Source: an uncultured beta proteobacterium (GTDB taxonomy: Bacteria > Pseudomonadota > Gammaproteobacteria > Burkholderiales > Burkholderiaceae_E). Taken from it: a stretch of DNA of 64,000 nucleotides. The notes beneath the pieces were generated by a model. The model was not told the DNA's origin, searched no databases, and was given only the letters and a program-made list of their open reading frames with translations. Below are positions 9,039 through 22,164 of this stretch, in pieces; the stretch's first letter is position 1; each line of letters opens with the position of its first letter. A program made the position numbers and the translations under genes. The stretch covers positions 1 through 64,000 of the forward strand of contig CAIZNI010000023.1 in NCBI GenBank assembly GCA_903934295.1, read 5' to 3'.

Positions 9039-10547
9039 TCAGCCCTGCAGCAGCGTGCCGTCGCGGCGATACAGGCGGCACAGGGCCGCCAGCCGCTGCG
9101 CGTGCCAGGGCGCAACCTGCTCCCAGCTGAAACGCCACTCCCAGCAGCCCTCGGCCAGACCGGGGAAGTTCATCCGGTGCGCGCTGTCCAGGCCGAGCAC
9201 ATCCTGCATCGGATGGACCGCGGTGTCGGCCACACTGGCGCAGGCGGCGCGAATCAGGTCCCAGTGGATCTCGTGCCCGGCGCCCGGCAGGTACTCGCGC
9301 AGGTGATGGCGCTCGGCCTGGCTGGCGCCGGCCCACCAGCCCACCGTGGTGTCGTTGTCGTGGGTGCCGGCGTAGACCACCGCGTCGGCCTCGTGGTTGT
9401 GCGGCAGGAAGGTGTTGCCGCTGTCGCCGCCCCAGGCGAAGTGCAGCACCCGCATCCCCGGAAAGTCGAAGCGGCGGCGCAGGCTGACGACATCGGGGGT
9501 GATGATGCCCAGGTCCTCGGCAATGATCGGCAGCGGTCCCAGCGCCTGCGCAACCGCGTCGAACAGCGCGGCACCGGGGCCCGCCACCCACTCGCCGTTG
9601 ATCGCGGTCGGCTCGCTGGCCGGGATGCGCCAGCAGGCGGCGAAGCCGCGGAAATGGTCGATGCGCACGATGTCCACCAGCTCGAAGGTGCGGCGCACCC
9701 GCTCCACCCACCAGGCGTAGCCCTGCCGGGCATGGGCGGCCCAGCGATACAGCGGATTGCCCCAGCGCTGGCCGGTCTCGCTGAAGAAGTCGGGCGGCAC
9801 GCCGGCCACCGCCAACGGTCGGCCATGCGCGTCGAGCTCGAACAGGTCCTGATGCGACCAGACATCGGCGCTCTGCCAGGCCACGAAGATCGGCGCATCG
9901 CCGATGATCTTCACCCCGCGCTCGTTGGCATAGGCGCGCAGCGCGTGCCACTGCCGAAAGAAGCACCACTGGCCGAAGCGCCAGAACGCGATGCGCGGCG
10001 CCAGACGCTCGCGGGCCTGCGCCAGCGCGACCGGATCCCGCGCCGCCAGCGGCGCCGGCCACTCGCACCAGGCCTGCTGGTGGTGCTCGTCGGCCAGCGC
10101 CATGAACAGCGCATAGTCGTCCAGCCAGTCGGCATGCTGCTCGCAGAACGCCGCGAACCGCTCGCGCTCGTCGACCCGCCCCTCGGTGGCGAAGCGGGCC
10201 GCCGCGCGCGCCAGCCGTTCCATGCGCCACGGGATCACCGCCTCGAAGCGCACGCGTGCATCGAGAAAGGCCGGATCGGGGCGCAAGTCGTCCGGGGTGA
10301 GCCAGCCGCGGCGCCCCAGTTCGATGAGATCGATCAGCAGCAGGTTGCCGGCAAACGCCGAGCTGCTCATGTAGGGCGAATGGCCCGCGCCGATGCCGCC
10401 CAGCGGCAGGATCTGCCACAGGCGCTGGCCCGCGCCCACCAGCCAGTCGATGAAGTGATAGGCGCCATCGCCCAGGTCGCCGCTGCCGTGCGGGCCGGGC
10501 AGCGAGGTCGGGTGCAGCAGGACGCCACTGGCGCGCGGAAATCTCAT
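9039..10547 (-). CDS. malQ: 4-alpha-glucanotransferase
   Basis: [51 protein letters not shown]...IIGDAPIFVAWQSADVW...VRIDHFRGFAACWRIPA; classic MalQ. Confidence 0.95.
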   Translation of the reverse strand: MRFPRASGVLLHPTSLPGPHGSGDLGDGAYHFIDWLVGAGQRLWQILPLGGIGAGHSPYMSSSAFAGNLLLIDLIELGRRGWLTPDDLRPDPAFLDARVRFEAVIPWRMERLARAAARFATEGRVDERERFAAFCEQHADWLDDYALFMALADEHHQQAWCEWPAPLAARDPVALAQARERLAPRIAFWRFGQWCFFRQWHALRAYANERGVKIIGDAPIFVAWQSADVWSHQDLFELDAHGRPLAVAGVPPDFFSETGQRWGNPLYRWAAHARQGYAWWVERVRRTFELVDIVRIDHFRGFAACWRIPASEPTAINGEWVAGPGAALFDAVAQALGPLPIIAEDLGIITPDVVSLRRRFDFPGMRVLHFAWGGDSGNTFLPHNHEADAVVYAGTHDNDTTVGWWAGASQAERHHLREYLPGAGHEIHWDLIRAACASVADTAVHPMQDVLGLDSAHRMNFPGLAEGCWEWRFSWEQVAPWHAQRLAALCRLYRRDGTLLQG

Positions 10548-12694
10548 GCCGGCTCCAGGGGACGGGGATCGGTCGGTTCGGCGATGCGGACCGCCACCGG
10601 CGCCTCGCACAGCAGCATCACGCACTGGCCCGGCAGCAGCAGCGACGCGGTTGCCGCCCGCTCGGTGGCGGGGCCGCCGTCGGCCCGGGTGCTGTCGAGC
10701 AGTGGGCGCCAATGGCCCGAGGGCAGATTGAACAGCCGGTCCTCGGCCTCGCCATTGACCAGCATCAGCAGCGCGGGCCGGGCCGGGCCGCGGGCCTCGC
10801 CACGGGCCTCACCCATCAGCACCCCCAGACAGCGCCCATCGGGGCGATCCCAGGCATCGCCCTCGAGCGCGCCGCCCTCGGGGGTCAGCCACGCCAGGTC
10901 ACGGCGCCCGGCGCCCTGGCGGGATCCGTCGTACCAGCGGTTGCGCAGCGGCTGCCACTCGCGACGCAGGGTCGCGAGACGGGCGGTGAACGCGATCAGC
11001 GACTCGTCGGCCAGCGCCCAGTCGATCCAGGTGATCGGGTTGTCCTGGCAGTACGGGTTGTTGTTGCCCTGCTGGGTGTGGCCGAGTTCGGCGCCGGCCG
11101 CCAGCATCGGCGTGCCCTGCGACAGCATCAGCGTGGCCAGCAGCGCGCGCTGGGCCCGGGCACGCTGCGCCAGGACGTCGGCATTGTCGGTCTCGCCCTC
11201 GGCGCCGAAATGGCAGCTCAGGTTGTGGGCGTGGCCGTCGCGGTTGTCCTCGCCGTTGGCGGCGTTGCGCTGGTGCGTGTAGCTCACCAGATCGCGCAGG
11301 GTGAAGCCGTCGTGGGACACGATGTAGTTGACCGAATCGCACGGCAGGCGATGGCGCTGGTGAAAGACGTCCGAGGACGCGCACAGACGCTGCGCGAATT
11401 CGCCGCGCGCGACATGGCCGCGCAGCCACCAGCGGCGCATCGAGTCGCGAAAGCGATCGTTCCACTCGAACCAGCCCGGCGGAAAACTGCCCAGCTGATA
11501 GCCGCCCGGCCCGATGTCCCAGGGCTCGGCGATCATCTTCACCCCGGCCAGCACCGGGTCCTGCGCCACCGCCTTGAAGAAGGCGCCGTGCGGCTCGAAG
11601 CCATGGTCGCCGCGCGCCAGGATCGGTGCGAGGTCGAAGCGAAAGCCATCGACATGCATGTCGCGCACCCAGTAGCGCAGGCTGTCCATCACGAACTGCA
11701 GCACCCGCGGGCGGCGCAGGTCGAGCGTGTTGCCGCAGCCGGTGTCGTTGATGTAGCGATCGGGGTGCTCGTGGCTCAGGCGATACCAGGACGCGTTGTC
11801 CAGCCCGCGCCAGCTCACCGTCGGGCCGGTCTCGTCGGTCTCGGCGGTGTGATTGAAGACGACGTCCAGGATGACTTCGATGCCGGCCCGGTGCAGCGCG
11901 CGCACCATCGCGCGGAACTCGTCGCGCACCGCGCGCCCGCCGTCGGCGGCGCGCGCCGCCAGCGAGGGTTCGGGGCTGAAGAAGCCCACCGTGTTGTAGC
12001 CCCAGTAATTGACCAGCCCGCGCCGCACCAGGTGCTGCTCATCCAGGTGCTGATGCACCGGCAGCAGGCTGACCGCGGTGACGCCCAGGCGCTGCAGATG
12101 GGCCAGCGCCGCCGGGTGCGCGAGCCCGGCATAGGTGCCGCGCAGGGCGGGCGGAATCAGCGGATGCAGGCGGGTGAAGCCCTTCACCTGCAGCTCGTAG
12201 AGCACCGTCTCGCCGGGCCGGTGAAAGGGGTGGCGGTCATCCCCCCAGTCGACCGCGTCGTGCACGACGCGTGCCTTCAGGGCCCAGGCCGCGTTGTCGC
12301 GCGGGTCGGCCTGCGCGGGATGCGCCGGATCGGCGCCGCCGTGCTCCTCGCGCCATTCGAAGCGGCCGACGATCTCGCGCGCCCAGGGGTCGAGCAGCAG
12401 CTTGTGCGGATTGAATCGATGGCCGTGATCGGGCCGCCACGGCCCGTGCGCGCGCAGCCCGTAGACGAGTCCGGGCGAGGCGCCGGGCAGATAGCCGTGG
12501 AAGACCTCATGGCGATGCCCGGGCAGCACCAGGCGGCGCCGCTCGCGCTGGCCGTCGGCATCGAACAGGCACAGCTCGATGCGCTGCGCGTGCGCCGAGA
12601 ACACCGCGAAGTTCACACCGTGCCCGTCCCAGTGGGCCCCCAGCGGCCAGGGCTGACCGGCCTGCAGTTCGACATCAGCCGGCACGACGCTCAC
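10544..12694 (-). CDS. glgX: Glycogen debranching enzyme GlgX
   Basis: [36 protein letters not shown]...[16 protein letters not shown]...[16 protein letters not shown] start overlaps the glgB stop and its own stop overlaps the malQ ATG. Confidence 0.93.
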   Translation of the reverse strand: MSVVPADVELQAGQPWPLGAHWDGHGVNFAVFSAHAQRIELCLFDADGQRERRRLVLPGHRHEVFHGYLPGASPGLVYGLRAHGPWRPDHGHRFNPHKLLLDPWAREIVGRFEWREEHGGADPAHPAQADPRDNAAWALKARVVHDAVDWGDDRHPFHRPGETVLYELQVKGFTRLHPLIPPALRGTYAGLAHPAALAHLQRLGVTAVSLLPVHQHLDEQHLVRRGLVNYWGYNTVGFFSPEPSLAARAADGGRAVRDEFRAMVRALHRAGIEVILDVVFNHTAETDETGPTVSWRGLDNASWYRLSHEHPDRYINDTGCGNTLDLRRPRVLQFVMDSLRYWVRDMHVDGFRFDLAPILARGDHGFEPHGAFFKAVAQDPVLAGVKMIAEPWDIGPGGYQLGSFPPGWFEWNDRFRDSMRRWWLRGHVARGEFAQRLCASSDVFHQRHRLPCDSVNYIVSHDGFTLRDLVSYTHQRNAANGEDNRDGHAHNLSCHFGAEGETDNADVLAQRARAQRALLATLMLSQGTPMLAAGAELGHTQQGNNNPYCQDNPITWIDWALADESLIAFTARLATLRREWQPLRNRWYDGSRQGAGRRDLAWLTPEGGALEGDAWDRPDGRCLGVLMGEARGEARGPARPALLMLVNGEAEDRLFNLPSGHWRPLLDSTRADGGPATERAATASLLLPGQCVMLLCEAPVAVRIAEPTDPRPLEPA

Positions 12695-14892
12695 CGGCAC
12701 CACTCGAAGAAGACGGTCGCCAGCGGCGGCAGGTTCATCTCGAGACTGAACGGGCGGCCGTGGCTGCCCTGCGGCTGCGCGGTCAGCTCGCCGAAGGCCG
12801 TGCCGACGTTGCTGCCCCCGTAGTGCGCCGAGTCGGTGTTCAAGCGCTCCCGATAGACCCCCGGCTCGGGAACCCCGATCCGCCAGCCGGTGTGCACCGC
12901 GGGCGTGAAGTTGCACACCACCACCATCAGCGAGCCCGGCTCGACCCCACGGCGAATGAAGCTGAACACCGAATGGGCCTCGTCACCGGCGTCGATCCAC
13001 TCAAAGCCCGCCGGATCGAAGTCGCGCTGGTGCAGTGCGCCGCTGGCGCGGTACAGGCGGTTCAGGTCGCGCACCAGGCGCTGCACGCCGGCGTGCGCCG
13101 GGTCCTCGAGCAGGTGCCAGTCGAGACCGCGGTCGTGATCCCATTCCCGTTCCTGGGCGAACTCGCAGCCCATGAACAGCAGCTTCTTGCCGGGATGGCC
13201 GAACAGGAATCCGGCATAGGCGCGCAGGTTGGCCAGCCGCTGCCAGCGGTCGCCCGGCATGCGGCCCAGCAGCGAGCCCTTGCCGTGCACCACCTCGTCG
13301 TGCGAGATCGGCAGCACGAAGTTCTCGGTGAACGCGTAGAGCAGCCCGAAGGTCATCTCGTGGTGGTGGTAGCGGCGATGGATGGGGTCGCGCGCGATGT
13401 AGCTCAGCGTGTCGTTCATCCAGCCCATGTTCCACTTGTAGTGAAAGCCCAGGCCCCCGCCCCAGGTCGGCCGCGACACCCCGGCAAACGCGGTCGATTC
13501 CTCGGCCAGCGTCACCGCCTGGGGGCGCTCGGCGCCGACCACTTCATTCAGGCGCCGGAAGAAGCCGATCGCCTCCAGGTTCTCGCGTCCGCCGTGGATG
13601 TTGGGCACCCACTGGCCGGGCTCGCGGCTGTAGTCGCGATACAGCATCGAGGCAACCGCATCGACCCGCAATCCGTCGACCCCGAAGCGCTCCAGCCAGT
13701 AGAGCGCGTTGCCGATCAGGAAGTTGCGCACCTCGGCGCGGCCGAAGTTGTAGATCAGCGTGTTCCAGTCCTGGTGGAAGCCCTCGCGCGGATCGGCGTG
13801 CTCGTAGAGGTGGCTGCCGTCGAAGCGCGCCAGGCCGTGCGCATCGGACGGGAAGTGCGCGGGCACCCAGTCCAGGATGACGCCCAGCCCCTGGGCGTGG
13901 CAGCTTTCCACGAAGCGCCGAAAACCCGCCGGGTCGCCGAACCGCGCGGTCGGCGCGTACAGGCCGATCGGCTGATAGCCCCAGGAACCGTCGAACGGAT
14001 GCTCGCTGATCGGCAGCAGCTCGAGGTGGGTGAAACCGAGATCGCTGGCATACGGCACCAGCGTCGCGGCGAGCTCATCCCAGTCCAGAAAGGGCGTCGG
14101 GCCATCGGCATGGCGGCGCCAGGAACCCAGGTGGACCTCGTAGATGCTGAGCGGCGCATCGAGCGCATTGGCCCGGCGCCGCTCATCCGAGGCGGCGATC
14201 GGCGCGGGCAGCTCGGCCACCACGCTGGCGGTGGCCGGGCGCAACTCGGCGCGCAGCGCATAGGGGTCGGCCTTCTGGGGCAGGCATTCGCCGTCGTGCG
14301 TGCGGATCTCGTACTTGTAATGCGCGCCGGATGCCACTCCCGGCAGGAAGATCTCCCAGACGCCGCACTCGCGGCGCAGGCGCATCGGATGACGGCGCCC
14401 GTCCCAGTGATTGAACTCGCCCACCACGCTGACCCGTGCGGCGTTGGGCGCCCAGACCGCGAAGCGCGTGCCGCTGACCGCCTCGCGCTCGCAGGGCGCC
14501 GCGCCCAGGACCTCGAAGGGCCGCAGGTGCGTGCCTTCGGCCAGCAGCCAGGCGTCGAGCTCGCTCATCACCGGACCGAAGCGGTAGGGATCCTCGATCA
14601 GCGCCTCGCCGCCCTCGTGCCAGCACACCCGCAGCCGATAGCGGTCACGGACGGACTCGGGCAGCGGCCCTTCGAAGAACCCGGCAGGGTGGCGCAAAGT
14701 GAGCGGGATCGGTGCGCCGGCCGGCGACAGCCCCGTCGGGGCCTCCCCCGGCACCGCCTCGACCGAGGCCGCGCCCGGCAGGAAGACCCGCAGCCAGCCG
14801 CGGCCCTGGGCATCGGTGCGCGGCCCCAGCACCGCGAACGGGTCGGGGTGCGCGGCGTCGCACAGCGCCTGGATGTCGGTGTCGGACAGCAT
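12691..14892 (-). CDS. glgB: 1,4-alpha-glucan branching enzyme
   Basis: [25 protein letters not shown]...[28 protein letters not shown]...[17 protein letters not shown]...[13 protein letters not shown]. Confidence 0.96.
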   Translation of the reverse strand: MLSDTDIQALCDAAHPDPFAVLGPRTDAQGRGWLRVFLPGAASVEAVPGEAPTGLSPAGAPIPLTLRHPAGFFEGPLPESVRDRYRLRVCWHEGGEALIEDPYRFGPVMSELDAWLLAEGTHLRPFEVLGAAPCEREAVSGTRFAVWAPNAARVSVVGEFNHWDGRRHPMRLRRECGVWEIFLPGVASGAHYKYEIRTHDGECLPQKADPYALRAELRPATASVVAELPAPIAASDERRRANALDAPLSIYEVHLGSWRRHADGPTPFLDWDELAATLVPYASDLGFTHLELLPISEHPFDGSWGYQPIGLYAPTARFGDPAGFRRFVESCHAQGLGVILDWVPAHFPSDAHGLARFDGSHLYEHADPREGFHQDWNTLIYNFGRAEVRNFLIGNALYWLERFGVDGLRVDAVASMLYRDYSREPGQWVPNIHGGRENLEAIGFFRRLNEVVGAERPQAVTLAEESTAFAGVSRPTWGGGLGFHYKWNMGWMNDTLSYIARDPIHRRYHHHEMTFGLLYAFTENFVLPISHDEVVHGKGSLLGRMPGDRWQRLANLRAYAGFLFGHPGKKLLFMGCEFAQEREWDHDRGLDWHLLEDPAHAGVQRLVRDLNRLYRASGALHQRDFDPAGFEWIDAGDEAHSVFSFIRRGVEPGSLMVVVCNFTPAVHTGWRIGVPEPGVYRERLNTDSAHYGGSNVGTAFGELTAQPQGSHGRPFSLEMNLPPLATVFFEWCR

Positions 14893-14926
14893 CAGCGGAC
14901 TCGGCCCGGGCCGCGGCAGGACCCGT

Positions 14927-17353
<2,427 letters not shown>

Positions 17354-17448
17354 CCTTTGCTCATCGAACGCATTGCCCCGCGTTTTTCGCCTCCCCGTCA
17401 CGATGCGGGAATGTGCTGTGGAACGCAATTTTCGTGCCGACACACGGC

Positions 17449-17462
17449 TTGATCCGGATCAC
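17449..17462. promoter_or_regulatory. FNR/ANR-type box (ttgatccggatcac)
   Basis: One mismatch from TTGAT-N4-ATCAA; lies in the divergent glgP/glgC intergenic region, about 96 bp upstream of the glgP start. Confidence 0.55.
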
Positions 17463-17600
17463 CGGATGCACCGAAACAGCCCTTCGCCAGCCTTCCACCG
17501 GACATCGGAGCCGCCCGGACCGGCCGGTCTGCCGGCCCCGGCGCGCTGGGTTAAGCTTGGGTCACCGACACTGCGCTGACCTCAGCCGGGGACACCCTCC

Positions 17601-18869
17601 ATGACACCGAACGAACTCGCCATCAGTCTGGACCTTCCCAAGCGCGCGGTCGCGCTGGTGCTGGCCGGCGGACGCGGCAGCCGGCTGATGAACCTGACCG
17701 ACCGGCGCGCCAAGCCGGCAGTGTATTTCGGCGGCAAGTTCCGCATCATCGACTTTGCCCTCTCGAACTGCCTGAACTCGGGCATCCGCCGGATCGGCGT
17801 GCTCACCCAGTACAAGAGCCACAGCCTGATGCGCCATCTGCAGCGCGGCTGGGCATTCCTCAAGAGCGAGATGAACGAGTTCGTCGACCTGATGCCGGCC
17901 CAGCAGCGCATCGACGAGGAAAGCTGGTATCGCGGCACCGCCGACGCGGTGTACCAGAACCACGACATCCTCTCCAGCTACCGGGCCGAGTACATCCTCA
18001 TCCTGGCCGGTGACCACATCTACAAGATGAACTACGCACTGATGCTGGCCGACCATGTCGCCAAGGGTCGCGAATGCACCGTGGCCTGCATCGAGGTCCC
18101 GCGCAGCGAGGCCTCCGGCTTCGGCGTGATGGCGGTCGACGAGAACAGCCTGATCACCGACTTCATCGAGAAACCGGCCGATCCGCCGGCCATGCCGGGC
18201 AAGCCCGATCGCGCGCTCGCCAGCATGGGCGTCTACATCTTCAACGCCCGCTACCTGTTTCGCGAACTCGCGCGCGACGTCGACGATCCCGACTCGAGCC
18301 ACGACTTCGGCAAGGACATCATCCCCAATGCAGTGCGCCACGGCCAGGCGGCCGCGCACCGGTTCGACCTGAGCGCGGTCGGCACCCGCGACGGCGAAGA
18401 ACCCTACTGGCGCGACGTCGGCACGATCGACGCGTACTGGGACGCCAACATCGACCTCACCGCCACCGATCCGCTGCTCAACATGTACGACAACCGCTGG
18501 CCGATCTGGACCTACCAGCCGCAGTTGCCGCCGGCCAAGTTCGTGCACAACCAGGACGGACGGCGCGGCATGGCGATCGAGACGCTGGTCTCGGGCGGGT
18601 GCATCGTGTCGGGTCATGTCGAGCGCTCGGTGCTGTTCTCGAGCGTGCGGGTGCGCTCCTACGCCAGCGTGAACTGGAGCGTGCTGCTGCCCGATGTGCA
18701 GGTCGGCCGCGGCGCGCGCCTGAGCCGGGTGGTGGTGGATCGGGGCTGCCGGATTCCCGACGGGATGATCATCGGCGAGAGCACCGAGGACGACGAGCGC
18801 CGCTTTTACCGCACCGCCCGGGGCATCACGCTGGTCACCCGCGAGATGCTGGCCCGCCTCCCCACCTGA
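17601..18869 (+). CDS. glgC: Glucose-1-phosphate adenylyltransferase (copy 1)
   Basis: [63 protein letters not shown]... Confidence 0.95.
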   Translation: MTPNELAISLDLPKRAVALVLAGGRGSRLMNLTDRRAKPAVYFGGKFRIIDFALSNCLNSGIRRIGVLTQYKSHSLMRHLQRGWAFLKSEMNEFVDLMPAQQRIDEESWYRGTADAVYQNHDILSSYRAEYILILAGDHIYKMNYALMLADHVAKGRECTVACIEVPRSEASGFGVMAVDENSLITDFIEKPADPPAMPGKPDRALASMGVYIFNARYLFRELARDVDDPDSSHDFGKDIIPNAVRHGQAAAHRFDLSAVGTRDGEEPYWRDVGTIDAYWDANIDLTATDPLLNMYDNRWPIWTYQPQLPPAKFVHNQDGRRGMAIETLVSGGCIVSGHVERSVLFSSVRVRSYASVNWSVLLPDVQVGRGARLSRVVVDRGCRIPDGMIIGESTEDDERRFYRTARGITLVTREMLARLPT

Positions 18870-18879
18870 CCGATTGCCG

Positions 18880-20337
18880 ATGAAGATCCTGCACGCCGCC
18901 GCCGAAATCTTTCCCCTCGTCAAGACCGGTGGCCTGGCCGATGTGGTCGGCGCCCTGCCCCAGGCGCAGATCAGCGCCGGCGCCGATGTCCGGGTCATCC
19001 TGCCGGGGCTGCCCGCGATCCGCGAGGCGGTGCTGCACCCGCGAACCGTGTTCGAGGCCGGCCCGCTGTTCGGCGCGGGCCGGGTCGCGCTGCGGCTCGG
19101 CCGCCTGCCCGGCAGCGGCGTTCCCGCCTACCTCATCGAGGCGCCCTATCTGTTCGCGCGGCCCGGCGGACCGTACCAGGCGGCCGACGGCAGCGAGTGG
19201 GGCGACAACCTGCAGCGCTTCGCGCTGCTCGGCTGGATGGCGGCGCACCTGGCCGCCGGCGAGCTCGACACCAGCTGGACGCCCGATGTGGTGCACGCCC
19301 ACGACTGGCACGCCGCGATGGCCTGCGCCTACATGGCGGCGCATCCCGGCACCACCGCGCGCTCGGTGTTCACCGTCCACAACCTGGCCTTCCAGGGCCT
19401 GTTCGCCCAGGCCGACTTCGGTGAGCTGGGACTGCCGGCGCGCTTTCTGCAATCGCACGGACTCGAATACCACGGCCAGCTGTCGTTCATGAAGGCGGGC
19501 CTGAAGTACGCCGACCGGATCACCACCGTCAGCCCGACCTATGCTGCCGAAATGGCGACCCATGAATTCGGCTGCGGACTGGACGGCGTAATCCGGGGGC
19601 GCTCGGGCGACGTCAGCGGCATCCTGAATGGTGTCGACTACCGCGTCTGGGATCCGGCCAGCGACACCGGCATCGCCGCGCTCTACCAGCCCGACCGGCT
19701 GGCCGGCAAGGCGGTCTGCAAGGCGGCGCTGCAGCGCGAACTCGGCCTGGCGGAGAACCCCGACGCGCCGCTGTTCGGGGTGGTGAGCCGGCTGTCGGCA
19801 CAGAAGGGTCTCGACCTGGTGCTCTCGGCGCTGCCGGCGTTGCTGGCCGGCGGCGCCCAGCTGGCGCTGCAGGGCAGCGGCGATCCGGTGCTCGAGGCGG
19901 CCTTCAGCGCAGCGGCCTACGCCCACCCGGGCCAGGTCGGGGTGAAGATCGGCTACGACGAAGTCATGGCCCACCGGATGATCGCCGGCGCCGACCTGAT
20001 CCTGCTGCCCTCGCGCTTCGAGCCCTGCGGCCTCACCCAGCTCTACGGGTTGCGCTACGGCACGCTGCCCCTGGTGCGCCGGGTCGGCGGGCTGGCCGAC
20101 ACGGTCGATGACGCCACCGACAGCGCGCTGGCGCAGGGGCGCGCCACCGGTTTCGTGTTCGATGCCGCCACACCGGCGGCGCTCGAGGCGGCGCTGGCGC
20201 GCGCGATCGCGCGCTACCGCCAGCCCGAGCGCTGGCAGGCGATGATGCGCAGCGCGATGGCGCGCGATTTCAGCTGGTCGGGCGCGGCCGCACAGTATCT
20301 CGACCTCTACCGCGGGCTGATGCCGGCATCGCACTGA
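18880..20337 (+). CDS. glgA: Glycogen synthase GlgA
   Basis: [29 protein letters not shown]...[17 protein letters not shown]...[33 protein letters not shown]. Confidence 0.96.
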   Translation: MKILHAAAEIFPLVKTGGLADVVGALPQAQISAGADVRVILPGLPAIREAVLHPRTVFEAGPLFGAGRVALRLGRLPGSGVPAYLIEAPYLFARPGGPYQAADGSEWGDNLQRFALLGWMAAHLAAGELDTSWTPDVVHAHDWHAAMACAYMAAHPGTTARSVFTVHNLAFQGLFAQADFGELGLPARFLQSHGLEYHGQLSFMKAGLKYADRITTVSPTYAAEMATHEFGCGLDGVIRGRSGDVSGILNGVDYRVWDPASDTGIAALYQPDRLAGKAVCKAALQRELGLAENPDAPLFGVVSRLSAQKGLDLVLSALPALLAGGAQLALQGSGDPVLEAAFSAAAYAHPGQVGVKIGYDEVMAHRMIAGADLILLPSRFEPCGLTQLYGLRYGTLPLVRRVGGLADTVDDATDSALAQGRATGFVFDAATPAALEAALARAIARYRQPERWQAMMRSAMARDFSWSGAAAQYLDLYRGLMPASH

Positions 20338-20386
20338 CGACCGCAGGGCCGACGGGCGAACGCCGCCCCGGGCACGATCCAGGCAC

Positions 20387-21730
20387 TCAGCCCATCCGCT
20401 TGTCGAGGTGCCAGCCCTGACCGATCATGTCCGGGGTGATCAGCGTGACCCCGGACTCACTGACGTGAAACCGCTTCTCGTCGGCGGCCCGGTCGACGCC
20501 GGCCTGGAATCCGTCGGGCAGCACGCAGTGCTTGTCGACGATCGCGCGGCGCAGGACCACCTGGCGCCCGATCCGCACATTGGGCAGCACCACCGAGTCC
20601 TCGATCTCGCTGCCCTCGCCCACCCGCACCTTCGAGAACAGGATCGAGCGGCGTACCTTCGCGCCGCTGACGATGCACCCGCTGGACACTAGCGAGTCGA
20701 TTGCCGACCCGCGGCGCGACTCCTCGTCGAACACGAACTTGGCCGGCGGCAGCTGACGCTGCAGGCTCAGGATCGGCCACTGGTCGTCGTACAGGTTCAA
20801 CTCGGGCACCACCCGGGTGAGATCGATGTTGGCCGCCCAGTAGCCGTCGATGGTGCCGACATCGCGCCAGTAGGGACGGTCGCCCACCATGTTCACGCAG
20901 CTGCGCGCGAAGCGGTGCGCGCACACCCGATGGCGGCGCACCAGATATGGCAGGAGATCGCGGCCGAAATCGTGGGTCGACGACGGATCGGCGGCGTCGC
21001 GGGCCAGCTGCTCGTAGAGGAAGGCGGCGTTGAACACATAGATGCCCATGCTGGCCAGCGCCTGGCCGGCATCGCCGGGGATCGGCGACGGGTTCGCCGG
21101 CTTTTCCTCGAACGCGGTCACCTGCCCGCCGGCATCGACATGCATCACGCCGTAGCCGACCGCATCGGCCAGCGGCACCTCGATGCTGGCCACGGTGACA
21201 TCGGCGCGCCGCTCGACGTGCTCGGCCACCAGGGTGTAGTAGTCCATCTTGTAGACGTGATCGCCGGCCAGGATCAGCACGTACTGGGGGTTGGCCTCGC
21301 GCAGGATGTCCAGGTTCTGGAAGACCGCATTGGCGGTGCCGCTGTACCACTGGTCGTCGACCCGCTGCTGGGCCGGCACCACATCGATGAACTCGCCCAG
21401 GTTCGCCTCGAAGAAGCCCCAGCCGCGCTCGACATGGCGGATCAGGCTCTGGGCCTTGTACTGGGTGAGGACACCGATGCGCCGGATGCCCGAATTCACG
21501 CAGTTGGACAGGGGAAAGTCGATGATCTTGAACTTGCCGGCAAACGGCACCGCGGGCTTGGCGCGCCAGTCGGTGAGCTGATGCAGGCGCGAGCCGCGCC
21601 CGCCGGCCAGGACCAGCGCATAGGTGTGCTGCATCAGATGGTTCATGGCGGTGGCCGGGTTCATGCCCTCGCGGGCCCGATATTCGATCTGGACTTCCTG
21701 GGACGGCAGCTCGTTCATGGCGCTGGTCAT
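20387..21730 (-). CDS. glgC: Glucose-1-phosphate adenylyltransferase (copy 2)
   Basis: MTSAMNELPSQEVQIEYR...[70 protein letters not shown]; clearly paralogous to 17601..18869 but divergent. Confidence 0.95.
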   Translation of the reverse strand: MTSAMNELPSQEVQIEYRAREGMNPATAMNHLMQHTYALVLAGGRGSRLHQLTDWRAKPAVPFAGKFKIIDFPLSNCVNSGIRRIGVLTQYKAQSLIRHVERGWGFFEANLGEFIDVVPAQQRVDDQWYSGTANAVFQNLDILREANPQYVLILAGDHVYKMDYYTLVAEHVERRADVTVASIEVPLADAVGYGVMHVDAGGQVTAFEEKPANPSPIPGDAGQALASMGIYVFNAAFLYEQLARDAADPSSTHDFGRDLLPYLVRRHRVCAHRFARSCVNMVGDRPYWRDVGTIDGYWAANIDLTRVVPELNLYDDQWPILSLQRQLPPAKFVFDEESRRGSAIDSLVSSGCIVSGAKVRRSILFSKVRVGEGSEIEDSVVLPNVRIGRQVVLRRAIVDKHCVLPDGFQAGVDRAADEKRFHVSESGVTLITPDMIGQGWHLDKRMG

Positions 21731-21735
21731 GACGG

Positions 21736-21912
21736 TCAGATCCGCCCACCGGCCAGCGCGGCGCGCAGGTCCGACGATCCGCTCATCAGCGGCGTCCAGC
21801 GCGGCGCCAACCGGCCGACCATCTCGCCCAACGACGCCGTCTTGCCGCCCACCACGGCGACATCGCTCATCGAGAGGTCGGCGAACCAGCGGATGTAACG
21901 GGGATCGGTCAC
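21736..21912 (-). pseudogene. ppsA: Truncated phosphoenolpyruvate synthase N-terminus / leader ORF in front of glgC copy 2
   Basis: GTG-start ORF (V)TDPRYIRWFADLSMSDVAVVGGKTASLGEMVGRLAP... matches the PpsA N-terminus (YIRWF..L.M.DVA.VGGKNASLGEM), then ends after 58 codons. An AGGAGG precedes the GTG by 8 nt. Confidence 0.75.
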
Positions 21913-21984
21913 AAAACATGCCTCCTGCCGCGGCAGGCGGCTGTGCACAGACATCGATGCTGCGGCCGGCCTGCCGGCCGGCGC

Positions 21985-21998
21985 TTGATCTGAGTCAA
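21985..21998. promoter_or_regulatory. FNR/ANR-type box (ttgatctgagtcaa)
   Basis: TTGAT-CTGA-GTCAA, one mismatch from TTGAT-N4-ATCAA, centred about 80 bp upstream of the GTG of the ppsA-like leader preceding glgC copy 2. Confidence 0.6.
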
Positions 21999-22164
21999 GC
22001 CAGCCGCAGGGGGCTCGCGCGAGGGTCGGAAAAGGCGGGCCTTTGCTGCCCTGCCCACCGGTTGCCGGAACCGGGAATGCGGTCCAATCGGACTACCTCC
22101 CCGTTGGCCATCCGCGGCCGAACAGTCGGCCGCTGCACAGCCCGCATCACCACCGGAAACCGCC

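Noticed and set aside
8793-10419. N-terminal half of the 921-aa ORF (7654..10419), including a repeating GQGGAGQGRAGQGRAGQ segment
   Set aside because: The repetitive peptide is just translation of the CTGCC array and of an off-frame of malQ. The real GT2-GtrA start is the ATG at 8793.
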